Assembly: GCA_019914945.1 (NCBI GenBank)
Contig: CM034099.1
Coordinates: forward strand, 19,928,704 to 19,992,703
DNA length: 64,000 nucleotides
Source: Typha latifolia
Taxonomy: Eukaryota > Streptophyta > Magnoliopsida > Poales > Typhaceae
Direction of reading: 5' to 3'
Under the pieces are notes generated by a model. That model did not search any database. It had not been told where the DNA came from and saw only the letters and a list, made by a program, of their open reading frames with translations. The number at the start of each line of letters is the position of its first letter. The stretch's first letter is position 1. A program made the position numbers and the translations under genes. Positions 25,417-34,774 of the stretch are shown piece by piece.

Positions 25417-26974
25417 AATAAGGACCATACGATAGGAGATTGGTTAATTTTGGAAAGCACTTTTTAGACACATGCCCCAACCACTAAAATATTATTTTTT
25501 ATTAATAATCCCGTGCTACGTTCACCCAGATAGAGCGACGTCCTACACGAGAAAAACATAATAAAGAATTTAGGTAATAATCCTACTTAAGATTTGGCAG
25601 CAAAATGGATCCTTGGCAAGTTTGAGGTGGACGAGATGGTAGACTGAGATTAAAGGGCAGCAATTACGCGAAGAAAATGTGCGTACAGTTACTAAATTAT
25701 AAGTGTGAAAATGTACTGAAAGAAGAAGCCAAACACGACACGGCGTCAGAATTTTATGTTTCGAAGAAATATATCAACACTAATATGATGTTTAGCTCTT
25801 TAAAGTTTATTTAGTAAGTCAAGCCGGCTCGAGCAAGGCACTCCCACTCAAGCTAATTAATTGAATTGAATATATATAACGAGACTAGTTTAATTTAAAC
25901 TTAAATTAGACTCGACTTAATTAACTATGCACACCCCTGGCTACCTAACTCTGATACACATAATGATGGAGGTCTTCGGCCCAAAAGGTACCGTAGGAGT
26001 GCGTAAGCTAATTAAAGCAGTTAATTAACTGTAAATAAATCCAAAAAGATTTCTTACACAGAAAAGCTCACCTGAATAAAAGCTTTGATTCCTTCCCTTT
26101 GAAGCTTAACCTCCAAATTAGGATCGTCCGCGAATTGTAGCAGCACGTTCACTATGTCCTTCGCCACCAAATCCTCACCCTCCTCATAACTCCTCTTCTT
26201 GTGTTCATCCAGCACGTGCTCAAGAAATCTATCGAACTTGCGGCTGAGCCTCTTCATCCTCCTAACATACCCTTGCAAGTCCAAGAAATCCAACCAAGGG
26301 ATGAAGTCCCCAATATTTAACACCCCATTGAGCAAGAAGAACTCATGGATCATCTTCATGAACTCCTCCGGCGACAGTATCGACCCAGACGACTCGTCCA
26401 GATACTTCTTCCCCAATACCATCCTACTAACGATGCTAAGGCTAGCGATGTAAAGATAATCCCTCAGTAACACCTTCGTCCCCGAAGAGTTGAACAATCT
26501 GAATACAAGTGCGTTGACCTCTTCTTTCCTTATATACTCGTATGAGCCGAGTCTCTTAGCACTAAAGAGTTCCGTGAGGCAAAGCCTACTGGCTTGGCGC
26601 CAGTACGGGCCGTAGTTGGTCCAAAGGATGTTGGAGTAGTTGTAAGTGATGTACTTCCCGGCCGCCATTTTGGGGCGGTCGGCGAAGACTGCGTCGTGGG
26701 TCTTGAGGAAGAATTTAGCCATGTCGACGGACGAGCCGACGACGACGGGAAAGGAGCCGAAGCGGAGATGGAAGAGTGGGCCGTACTTTTGGGAGAGCTC
26801 GTGGAAAGAGCGGTGAGGAAGGGTACCGATAAGGTTAAGATTTCCAATCACAGGCCATGGGTTTGGGCCGGGCGGGAGGTTATACCTTTGGTGGCGGTTA
26901 GAGAGGACTTTGAGGAGGAGGAGGATGGAGGCAAGTACGGTGGCTAAGTAGGCAAGCCATGTCGGTAGCTCCAT
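22652..26974 (-). CDS. CYP92C-like: Cytochrome P450 B, CYP92 family, with altered C-helix motif and long intron
   Basis: Two exons, 26974-26072 and 23284-22652 (903 + 633 nt), giving 511 aa. The 2787-bp intron is far longer than those of A (604 bp) and D (890 bp) and holds transposon pieces and a CA microsatellite. The ER anchor (MELPTWLAYLATVLASILLL), hinge LPPGPNPWPVIGN, KETMR, PERF and heme loop PFGSGRRMCPG (Cys445) are all present. Two differences from A and D stand out. The C-helix reads WRQASRL rather than WRQARKM, so the WxxxR arginine (expected at 129) is serine. The I-helix begins MITGGTESTS instead of LIAGGTESSA. The WxxxR arginine normally contacts a heme propionate, so this enzyme may be weak or altered; there is no stop or frameshift. 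A TATA-like ATATATAAATA lies at 27055-27065. Probably expressed, function uncertain. Confidence 0.85.
23415..23760. mobile_element. AT-rich MITE-like element (copy 2), in P450 B intron
   Basis: Shares the ttagtgtgtggtataaaata core and the surrounding order of words with the element at 19725-20195. Non-coding. Boundaries are approximate. Confidence 0.4.
23790..24790 (+). mobile_element. PIF/Harbinger-type transposon remnant with transposase 3' end
   Basis: Bases 24118-24318 encode MIACVILHNMTIDDERDEEL and onward to RNALN*, the C-terminal end of a plant Harbinger (HARBI1-like, DDE_4) transposase. The rest of the transposase is missing. Flanking bases contain opposite-facing gtggagccaaaaatggagc (about 23850) and gctccatttttatggtgg (about 24730), and the right end runs into ggagatgctctg, a word common at ends of such elements. 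It sits inside the P450 B intron, on the strand opposite to the gene, and is not functional. Confidence 0.6.
25359..25412. repeat. (CA)n microsatellite in P450 B intron
   Basis: About 27 uninterrupted CA units, preceded by imperfect CA/CATA repeats from about 25339. In pseudogene C the equivalent site (about 29946-29960) has only a few CA units. Confidence 0.9.
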
Positions 26975-27054
26975 TGTTTGTAGTTGATGATACCCACTGG
27001 GGTTTCGGAGAAAGAGAAGGCTTTGTTAGTGGGGTAGTGTTTTGTGTGCAGTGC

Positions 27055-27065
27055 TATTTATATAT
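27055..27065 (-). promoter_or_regulatory. TATA box of P450 B
   Basis: ATATATAAATA on the minus strand, about 85 bases upstream of the ATG at 26974. Confidence 0.45.
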
Positions 27066-27384
27066 GGAGGAGGTAATTTAATTTAAATGCCTTTTTATTT
27101 GCTTGAATTAACTAATCTGGGAGCGTAAATGAGCCGAGCCGGCTTCTTTCGAGGTTCGGCTCAAAATTTAGTTTGAGCCTGGAATTTTGTTTAGACTCAC
27201 TTTTATATTTGAGTTGAGCTTGAATCAAATCTAATTCAAGCTTGAACGGAGTTGTAAATTATATACTACCTCTATTAGAGCATAGAGAGAAAGAGAACAC
27301 CATGCATGCCTAAGCCGAGCTTGAGGGATTAAAAAGGAAGAAAACAGAGTTGGAAGATAAAAGCTTACAGTGAACGCATGCAAA

Positions 27385-28325
27385 CGCTTCCAGGTTTTTG
27401 CCGGAAAGCGGATGGATTTCCCGTTCTACATAAGTGACCTCCAATCATTATAACAAGCTCCCATTCCAGGTGTGCATAGGGAAAGGTTTTCGAGTCTGCT
27501 TACCTTAGGCCGAGTGAATCAAACAAATTGTCGGAGAAAAAGTTGATCAGAGCCAATCCAATATTTTAAAAAGCCGAAGAGTTTAATACTCCTACTATTT
27601 GTTGAACTATTCCACAATTTTTTCCACATGTGAAACGCTTGCTTTTTTTAACAGTACGGAATAAACTAATGAGATGTTAATAATAAACGTGACCAAAAAA
27701 GATTACCTTGATATTAAGTTTGATGGGTGGACCGACAATTTCCTAAGGTGGCCTATTTTTTTGTGAAAACTCTAAATTATTGATGCTAAAAATGGTTTCA
27801 TATTTTGACAGGACAAATGAGTGATTTGTAATGATTAACTAAAAAAACGTAAAGCCTCATCGGATAAAAATTTATTACATGCGGCAAATATATATTTTGT
27901 TACATCTTAAACATATAGCATTATTACTAAATTAAAAATATATACACTTCCATATATTTAACTATAATTTAAGAAATTTGGTTTCTATTTCTTGTTATTA
28001 TAAGAAATATAAAGGTGCCCACTTGATAGGATCTTTCTATTTTTACTTGATAGAGTCCTTTTTTATTATTTATATATATATATATATATATATGTACTCG
28101 ACAAAGTTCTGCTCATGAATAATTGCAGCTAAACTCCACGTGGCATTGGTTCCATGTTACCTCATTCCCTAACCACCTCTTGAAGAAATTGTTACTCATA
28201 TGACGATTTAACTCTTTAAAATAGTCTGACGTACGTAATCTCACTCCACCCAAATTATACATTAAGGGGGTCGCTTATCTGATGATTATTGAGAGTTCTT
28301 CTCAAGGGTAGGGACTCGTGAAGCT
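27385..28325 (-). pseudogene. Relic 2 of a lost CYP92 copy (3' flank plus intron sequence)
   Basis: Bases 27395-27470 (ggtttttgccggaaagcgga and following) match the 3' flank of P450 D at 32125-32190. Bases 27490-28325 match relic 1 and, toward 28110-28320, the exon-1-proximal intron of P450 A (aataattgcagctaa.c.ccacgtg.cat; tctttaaaatagtctga). The order, 3' flank then intron with nothing between, fits a whole gene copy that lost both exons by deletion. A TA microsatellite lies at 28071-28093. Confidence 0.55.
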
Positions 28326-28339
28326 CGAAGAGCAACTTG

Positions 28340-29245
28340 TTTAAAGTTCGGCTAGAACCTAGCTCGAACTTTAAAAGAGTTGAGCCGAATTAGATTTTTT
28401 TAGCTCAAAGAGTTAATCGAATCAAAACTCAGCTCGGCTTAATAAATGAGCTTGCTTATATATATATATTTAACTTATAAGGGCCATTGGATTCTAATAA
28501 AAAATTCTAAATCTCACTATGCTGAAACTAGCTTATCTCACCTTCTTCTTCCTCGTCAACGTCTGCACAAATCCACCGGCTACACCTCCACGACGCTCTA
28601 GGATTTTGATCGACCTCGCCTATCACTATTGTCAAAATCTTCACGTTCACCTTTGAGATCGAAGTTAATTTTCTTCTAGAATGACATCAACCTACTCAAC
28701 CTCCTCCTATATTCCTTTTCCTTCTCTTTAGCATTGCCATCTTCCTGCTCGAGATCTACGCCACCAAGTCATGTTCTAGTTTGCACTTGGATTTGATCTT
28801 CCCTATTCGAATTCTCCTTTTAAATTTTTATTGTAATATTGCTTGGAGTTGGCTATTTGGTTGTGTTACAGCTAATTGATGGTTTGTTTAAATTTGTTAT
28901 TTGACTCAAAATTTAACCTATCTTTTTGGTGCTGCCTTCCAATCATTTTTGTACATAAGTTTTGTTGAGAGCATGCCAGGATATTCCATACTTTGTTACC
29001 TACTTGAGGTTTTTTCTAAAGTATCTTTTCTTAGGTTATAGATTTCGAGTTCTAAAAATTAGTTTCTTTGTAATCAAAGTCAGATCTCTTTCTGCACTGC
29101 ACCAACTTACTTGGGCTTAGCTAGGCTTGGTACTAGAGTATTTTTTTCTCGGCTCAGAGCTTGAGACGAGCTGGATAAGACTAGCTCGGCTCGACTCATT
29201 TTATACTTGAGAAAGCTCGAACTCACTCAATAGCTTGAGAATTCT
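28340..29245. mobile_element. Transposon-like segment bounded by inverted AGCTCG/GAGCCG words
   Basis: The left part (about 28340-28450) and right part (about 29150-29235) are made of opposing agctcggctt, gagccga and agctcgaact words, and the middle is ordinary AT-rich DNA without a coding frame. Similar words occur at 16620-16700 and 27125-27245, suggesting a dispersed family. I cannot fix exact ends or class. Confidence 0.35.
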
Positions 29246-29345
29246 TCATCTCTTGCAAGTATTGGGAGGAGGCGAGATACCAATTGGAGCAACTTCAGAG
29301 GGAGAAAAGGCATAATAAGTGGCCAAGTAAGTTGGTGCAGTGCAG
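29092..29345. repeat. Perfect 23-bp inverted repeat with about 208-bp spacer
   Basis: Bases 29092-29114 and 29323-29345 are exact reverse complements (arms begin ctgcactgcacc and ccaagtaagttg). RNA across the region could form a long-loop hairpin. Beyond the 23 bases the pairing stops on both sides. It may be the ends of a small element or an unrelated fold-back. Confidence 0.75.
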
Positions 29346-29389
29346 CAAGTTGCTCCGTTTTTAAATTTGACCTCGTGAAAAACGGAGCT

Positions 29390-30648
29390 TAAAAGTGATC
29401 AAAAGGATATTAGTAAGGTAAAAAGAATTATATTACATGACAAGCCATCGTTCCAAGTGCTCATAGCTATAATTACCATACATAACTCCCTAACTCAAAC
29501 TTAAAATCCACCATCTTATTATGACAGACCGCACCATTATTTCTACTATCACATTTCTTCAAACCAACAACTCACAGTACTTCATAAAGATGACTCGGCA
29601 GCTTCGGCTCGACGACGACCTGGAGCGGCACTTTCCTCGGCATGGACAGCCCAAAGGTCTCCTCCATGCACAAATCCTCCACCTTCATCCTATGGATGAA
29701 TTTTTTTAATGTAAACTATCAATATGGATGAATTTTTTGGTAACAATAACAATCTCACCCGTTGGAGATGCGATTAACTTGGGAGGAAGAGGACAGTATC
29801 TTACGAACAGTCGAGAGACGTATTTTGCACAGTTGTGTTGAGATAAGGGAGCTAGTCGACCTCATCAACACTGGTGCTGAGTGCTGATATGCACTTATGT
29901 ACAAGAATGTCGTTAATTGCTCAATAGTATTATAAGAGCCAAAGTCACACACACACACATGCCCCGACAACTAAAATATTTTGTTTTTCTATTAACCCAG
30001 TAGTAATTCGGCCGAGATAACCTTGCCATTATTAAATGAGGAAAACGATGTCCTACACGAGAAAAACATAATAAAGCATTTAGGTAATTACCGTACGTAA
30101 GATTTGGCAGTCCTTGGCGAGTTGGTGGTTGACAATCGACATGATAAGTTGATAGAAAAGGACAACAATTCCGCGAAGAAAATGTGTGTACGGTTACTAA
30201 ATTATGAATGAGAGAATTTATTGAAAGAAGAAGCCAAACACAACACGGCGTGAGAATCTTATGCTGCAATATACACTAATACACCAGCCGAAGCAATCGC
30301 CGCTCATATGATGTTTAGGCTCTTCAAAGTTATCTGGTAGGTCAAGCCTAAGCCGGATCTCCCAGTCAAGCTAATTAATTAAATATAATGAGTGTAGTTT
30401 AATTTAAACTTAAATTAGAATCGACTTAATTAACTATAACCCTAGCTAACCCCGGTACACATAATGTTGGCTAATAGTGAGGTCATGCCCGGCCCATAAA
30501 AGGTACGGTAAGAGTAAGCTAAAATTTAAAGCTTCTAATTGACTGTAAATAAATCCAAAAACATTTGTTAGATAGAAAAGCTCACCTGAATAAAAGCTTT
30601 GACGCCTTCCCTTTGAATGTTGACCTCCAAATTAGGATCGTCCGCGAA
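29390..30648 (-). pseudogene. CYP92 pseudogene C (end of exon 2, shortened intron, end of exon 1)
   Basis: Bases 29390-29695 copy the 3' flank and last 40 or so codons of P450 B exon 2 (B: 22450-22770), including the stop. The match breaks at CTTCATCC and resumes within intron sequence matching B from about 24810 onward. Bases 29780-30585 then follow B 25200-26060 with small gaps. The last piece, 30586-30648, is the 3' end of exon 1 with its splice donor, ending abruptly at tccgcgaact. Most of both exons, including the heme-binding loop and C-helix, is gone, so it cannot make a P450. It is a duplicate of B rather than of A or D. Confidence 0.8.
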
Positions 30649-30831
30649 CTTTCTCTCTTTAATTTGAAATAGAATACCTAATAAAACTTAAAAGATTTGA
30701 TGTAAAGATGCCTTATAAATGAACGATTAATTGATCTTTAGTAGAGTTTAAGAACCGGGCATTGAAAAGAAATTGTGACCCGTTACTATCGCTGCTGGAT
30801 TACAATTCCAAATTAGAGCTGAGCATTAATG

Positions 30832-32110
30832 TAACATCCCGTATCAAAATAATAATAATAATAATAATTATTATTATTATTATTAAAAAAAATTGTATGT
30901 GCACACGTGAGGGGGACATGGCCCACGTCCCCACTCAGTCTTTCTCCCCCTCCCTCTCATCTCCCCTCTTTCTACCAAGACAAAATCCCTTTTTTCTTTA
31001 TAATTTCTCCATATCATTCTCCTATCATGCTTCGAAACATTTCGTCGACAACTATATTTCGCCAGAGCATCGGGTGACCCTATATCAAGATCAGACTCGA
31101 TTGACTCACCAGTTCTCAACTTCGTCGTCGGGCGTTGTCATCAAACACATCGTGTCGCCACCACCTTCTCTCCCTCGCCACCTCTCCGCCTACCCACTAG
31201 AGCAACACCCCATGTGGGACCTGCGATGAGCACCTCCTTTGGCGGTTGAGTTTCTCTTGTCTCCCTCCTTTATATTCTTCTTCACCCATTGTAACTACTA
31301 ATTTTTTTTAGTTCCGGTAATGGTAGTGAGTTGGGCCACTTTTGGCCCATCAACCCATGTAGGTTCTAGTTCTATTGCAGCCCATCTACTTGTGTTAGTA
31401 GGTTTTAGTAAGCACTTACTATTATGTCAGTATGGAGTTCACTTAATAGTTTTTATCTAACTATTGATTGTTATAATTAATACAAAGAACTAAGTAGCAT
31501 TAAGTCAGATTATTTTTTCTTTTAGGTAGTCTGAGTTATCTTAATTGTTTCATTTATACCATTAGTACTACTATTATTAATCCTTAATATTACATTAGTG
31601 ATAATCTTACTTCTTTTTATTAAAAATAAACTGATTAGGTAAAGGAGTTTTCTTTTGTTAAACCTTACATCATTAATTTTGTCAGTTATTTTTGAGTTCT
31701 AACTAAATAATGATTGTAATTGTTATGAATAAATTCTTTCGTCACATAGTTCCTTTGTTGGTATTACTGCTCTTAGTTTTTCTTATTTTAAATAATTATA
31801 GAGAAATTGAGTTCAGATATTGACTTGGGGCTATTAATCAAAATTAATTTACTAATAATTTAGTATTATTATTAGTATTTTAAATCACATAGATATATGT
31901 TACGAACCGACTTGATCTGATCTGTAATGGTTTTGGACTAGATTAAGGACGTGACTTTTGAAAGAAGATACGTATAATCTAGCCATTAGATCTTCTTGAA
32001 TTTTGGATATATTGTCGCTCTTGAAAATAGTTTTCTAACAAATCTAAGATCGCAGAGTTTGGATGACTAGATCTTGAGAATATCGGTACTATGTTGCCAT
32101 TGAAAGCAAA
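30832..32110. other. Unassigned insertion-like sequence between pseudogene C and P450 D
   Basis: Begins with tgtaacatcccgtatc, a start seen in many plant LTRs, followed by a palindromic (AAT)n(ATT)n tract at about 30848-30885 and a CT-rich segment. No retrotransposon protein is visible and I could not find a matching end or target duplication. The 155-codon open frame over 30762-31229 has low-complexity composition and is not called as a gene. Confidence 0.25.
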
Positions 32111-32342
32111 TAATCAGAACCAGGTTTTTGCCGGAAAGCGGATAGATTTCCCCTTCTACATTAGTGACCACTAATCATTATTACAAGCTCTTATTCCGAG
32201 TATTACATCATAATTCTTTCTACGACCATACATATATAACTCCCAACTCAACGTATAAGCGACCATCTTATTATAACACACACGCCATTAACTTCTACTA
32301 TCACACCCCTGGACCAACAGTACGCAACGACAACCACACATA

Positions 32343-34774
32343 TCACAGCGATTCATAAAGATGACTCGGCAGCTTAGGCTCAACGACGGCCTCGAGCGGC
32401 AACTTCCTCGGCGTCGACAGCCCAAAGATCTCCTCCATGCTCAAGTCCTCCGCCTTCATCCCATCAGGCAACCTCCACGCGAACCCATGCAGTAGGTTGG
32501 CCAAGCTCAGCTGGATCACCTTAAGCCCAAGACTGTAACCAGGGCACATACGCCTTCCTGATCCAAATGGCAACAGCTCAAAGTCCTGTCCCTTGACATC
32601 AATCGAGCTGGCTAAGAACCTCTCGGGCCTGAACTCCTCAGGCTTGTCCCAGATCTTGGGGTCACGTCCAATCGTCCAAACACTGACGAGCACCCGGGTC
32701 CCGGCGGGAATGTCGTAGCCGTCGATGGTGGTGTCTTCGCGGGAGAGGCGGGGGACGAGCAACGGCGCGACGGGGTGCAACCTCATGGTTTCCTTGACGA
32801 TGGCTTCAATGTAGGGGAGGCGGTGGACTTCCTTCTCCTCCACCCACCTGTCACGGCCGATGACGCGGTCGAGCTCCTCGGTGGCCTTGACGAAGATTTC
32901 CGGTTTCTTGAGAAGCTCGGAGATGGCCCATTCCACCGTCACGGCAGAGCTCTCTGTGCCTCCGGCTATCAGATCCTATATATAATAATAAAAAATTAAA
33001 TGCTACGTTTTTATTTTTCAGCTCATAGTCCTCTCGTAAGTGCAGAATGGCAATCAATTCTCTTAGCGCATCTCCAACAGAGCTTGGAAAGTTCTCGACC
33101 AGAGTCTAATATTTAATTATTTTTTAAGTTATCTAATATTTTAAATTATTTTTAACTTACCGAACTATTAAATACTTATTCTTTCTATTATTAAATATTA
33201 ATTTTTTACTTATTTTGTGTAATATAATTTTTATATTGTTTAATAAGTCCGATATTTATTTTGTGTAATATAATTTTAATATGTTTAATTAAAAAAAGTA
33301 ATACAAAATTACTTCTAAAATAATTGAATATTAGTCTGATAATTTTAAATGATATATTTTTTAAAAATAATAACACTAAAAAAAATCTATTTAATAATTT
33401 AAAATAAATAATATATATATTTTTTAATAAATATAAAGCTCGTTGTATTGTAGTATACCGAGCTCTTTTTCTTAGATATGCTCTAAAAGGTTGGGTTATA
33501 GAAAAAAAAATAATTATTATAAAATAATGAATATTTAAAAATATGGCGTAACTTTATCACAATATTCAAAAGCTACTTAAATTATGACCAATAAAACACT
33601 ATATCTTTCGATTATCTTTCTGTGGACTCTATCGGCCACCTTTCCCATTTATAATTTAATTCATTTAATATATTTTTTAGAAAAGAACAGAAAAGAAAAC
33701 GACCTTTAGATATCACAAATAGTACATGGTCATGCAAGGACAATAAGGGAGTCAGATGCATAATTAAGGTGGGACCAGATGAATGGTAAACTCCAACGGA
33801 TCCAAAATATATAAAAAGGTTAAAAAAAAATAAAAATATTACGTACATAGTGAGAATGAACTTACCTGAGTAAAACCTTTGACTCCTTCCCTCTTCAGTT
33901 TAATCTCTAAATTAGGGTCATCAGCAAGCTGCAGCAGCACATCCACCATGTCCTTGGCCACAAAATCCTCACCCTCCTTGTAACGCCTCTCATTGTGCTC
34001 ATCGAGGACGTGCTCAAGAAATCTATCGAACTTGATGCTAAGCTTCTTCATCCTCCTAATATACCCTTGCAGGTCCAAGAAATCCAGCCAAGGAATGGAG
34101 TCCCCAATGTTTAACACCCCATTGAGCAAGAACAACTCATCGAGCATCCACTTGAACTCCTCCGGCGACACGATCGACCCCTCCGACTCGTCCAAATACT
34201 TCTTCCCCAAGACCATCCTAGTGATAACATTCAAGCTAACGGTGGATAGGTAATCCTTAAGCATCACCTTCCTCCCGGAAGACTCGAACAAGCTGGTGAG
34301 AAGCGCCCTGACCTCTTCTTTCCTTATGTACTCGTACGACTCCAGCCTCTTAGCGCTAAAGAGCTCCATGAGGCACATCTTACGCGCCTGGCGCCAGTAC
34401 GGACCGTATGGCGACCAGGTGATATCGGAGAAGTTGTAGGTGGTATACTTGCCGGCGGCGGTCTTGGGGCGGTCGGTGAAGATCAAGTCGTGGGTCTTGA
34501 GGAAGAACTTAGCCATGTCGACCGACGAGCCGACGACGACGGGGAAGGAGCCGAACCGGAGGTGGACGAGCGGGCCGTACTTTTGGGAGAGCGCGTGGAG
34601 AGAGCGGTGAGGGAGGGAGCCGATAAGGTTAAGGTTTCCGATAACCGGCCATGGCTTCGGGCCGGGTGGAAGGTTATAGTTACGGCCACGGCGGCGCCAG
34701 TTGGAGAGGGCTCTGAGGAGGAGGATGGAGGCGAGTATGGTGGCTAAGTAGGTGACCCATATCGATAACTCCAT
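32343..34774 (-). CDS. CYP92C-like: Cytochrome P450 D, CYP92 family (CYP92C/TMTT synthase-like)
   Basis: Two exons, 34774-33866 and 32975-32343 (909 + 633 nt), giving 513 aa. The N-terminal anchor is MELSIWVTYLATILASILLL, then LPPGPKPWPVIGN. The C-helix is WRQARKM (Trp127/Arg131), the I-helix AGGTESSA, then KETMRLHP, PERF and the heme loop PFGSGRRMCPGYSLG with Cys447. Of the three copies it looks closest to the grass CYP92C enzymes I remember, for example in AKDMVDVLLQ and IKLKREGVKGFTQ. I start at 34774; a further in-frame extension upstream to 34945 lacks the membrane anchor at its start. A weak AATAAATA TATA-like site is at 34846-34853. The intron carries a MITE (33063-33488). The predicted role is an ER monooxygenase on a terpenoid alcohol; the substrate is inferred from family only. 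Confidence 0.9.
33063..33488. mobile_element. MITE in P450 D intron
   Basis: The left end (gcatctccaacagagcttgg) and the right end read backward (gcatatctaag...agagctcgg) are imperfect inverted repeats around AT-rich non-coding DNA. The gcatctccaa word is common at ends of plant MITEs. Confidence 0.45.

Noticed and set aside
30762..31229. 155-codon open frame
   Set aside because: Poly-Ile run from an AAT/ATT microsatellite plus low-complexity sequence; no domain.
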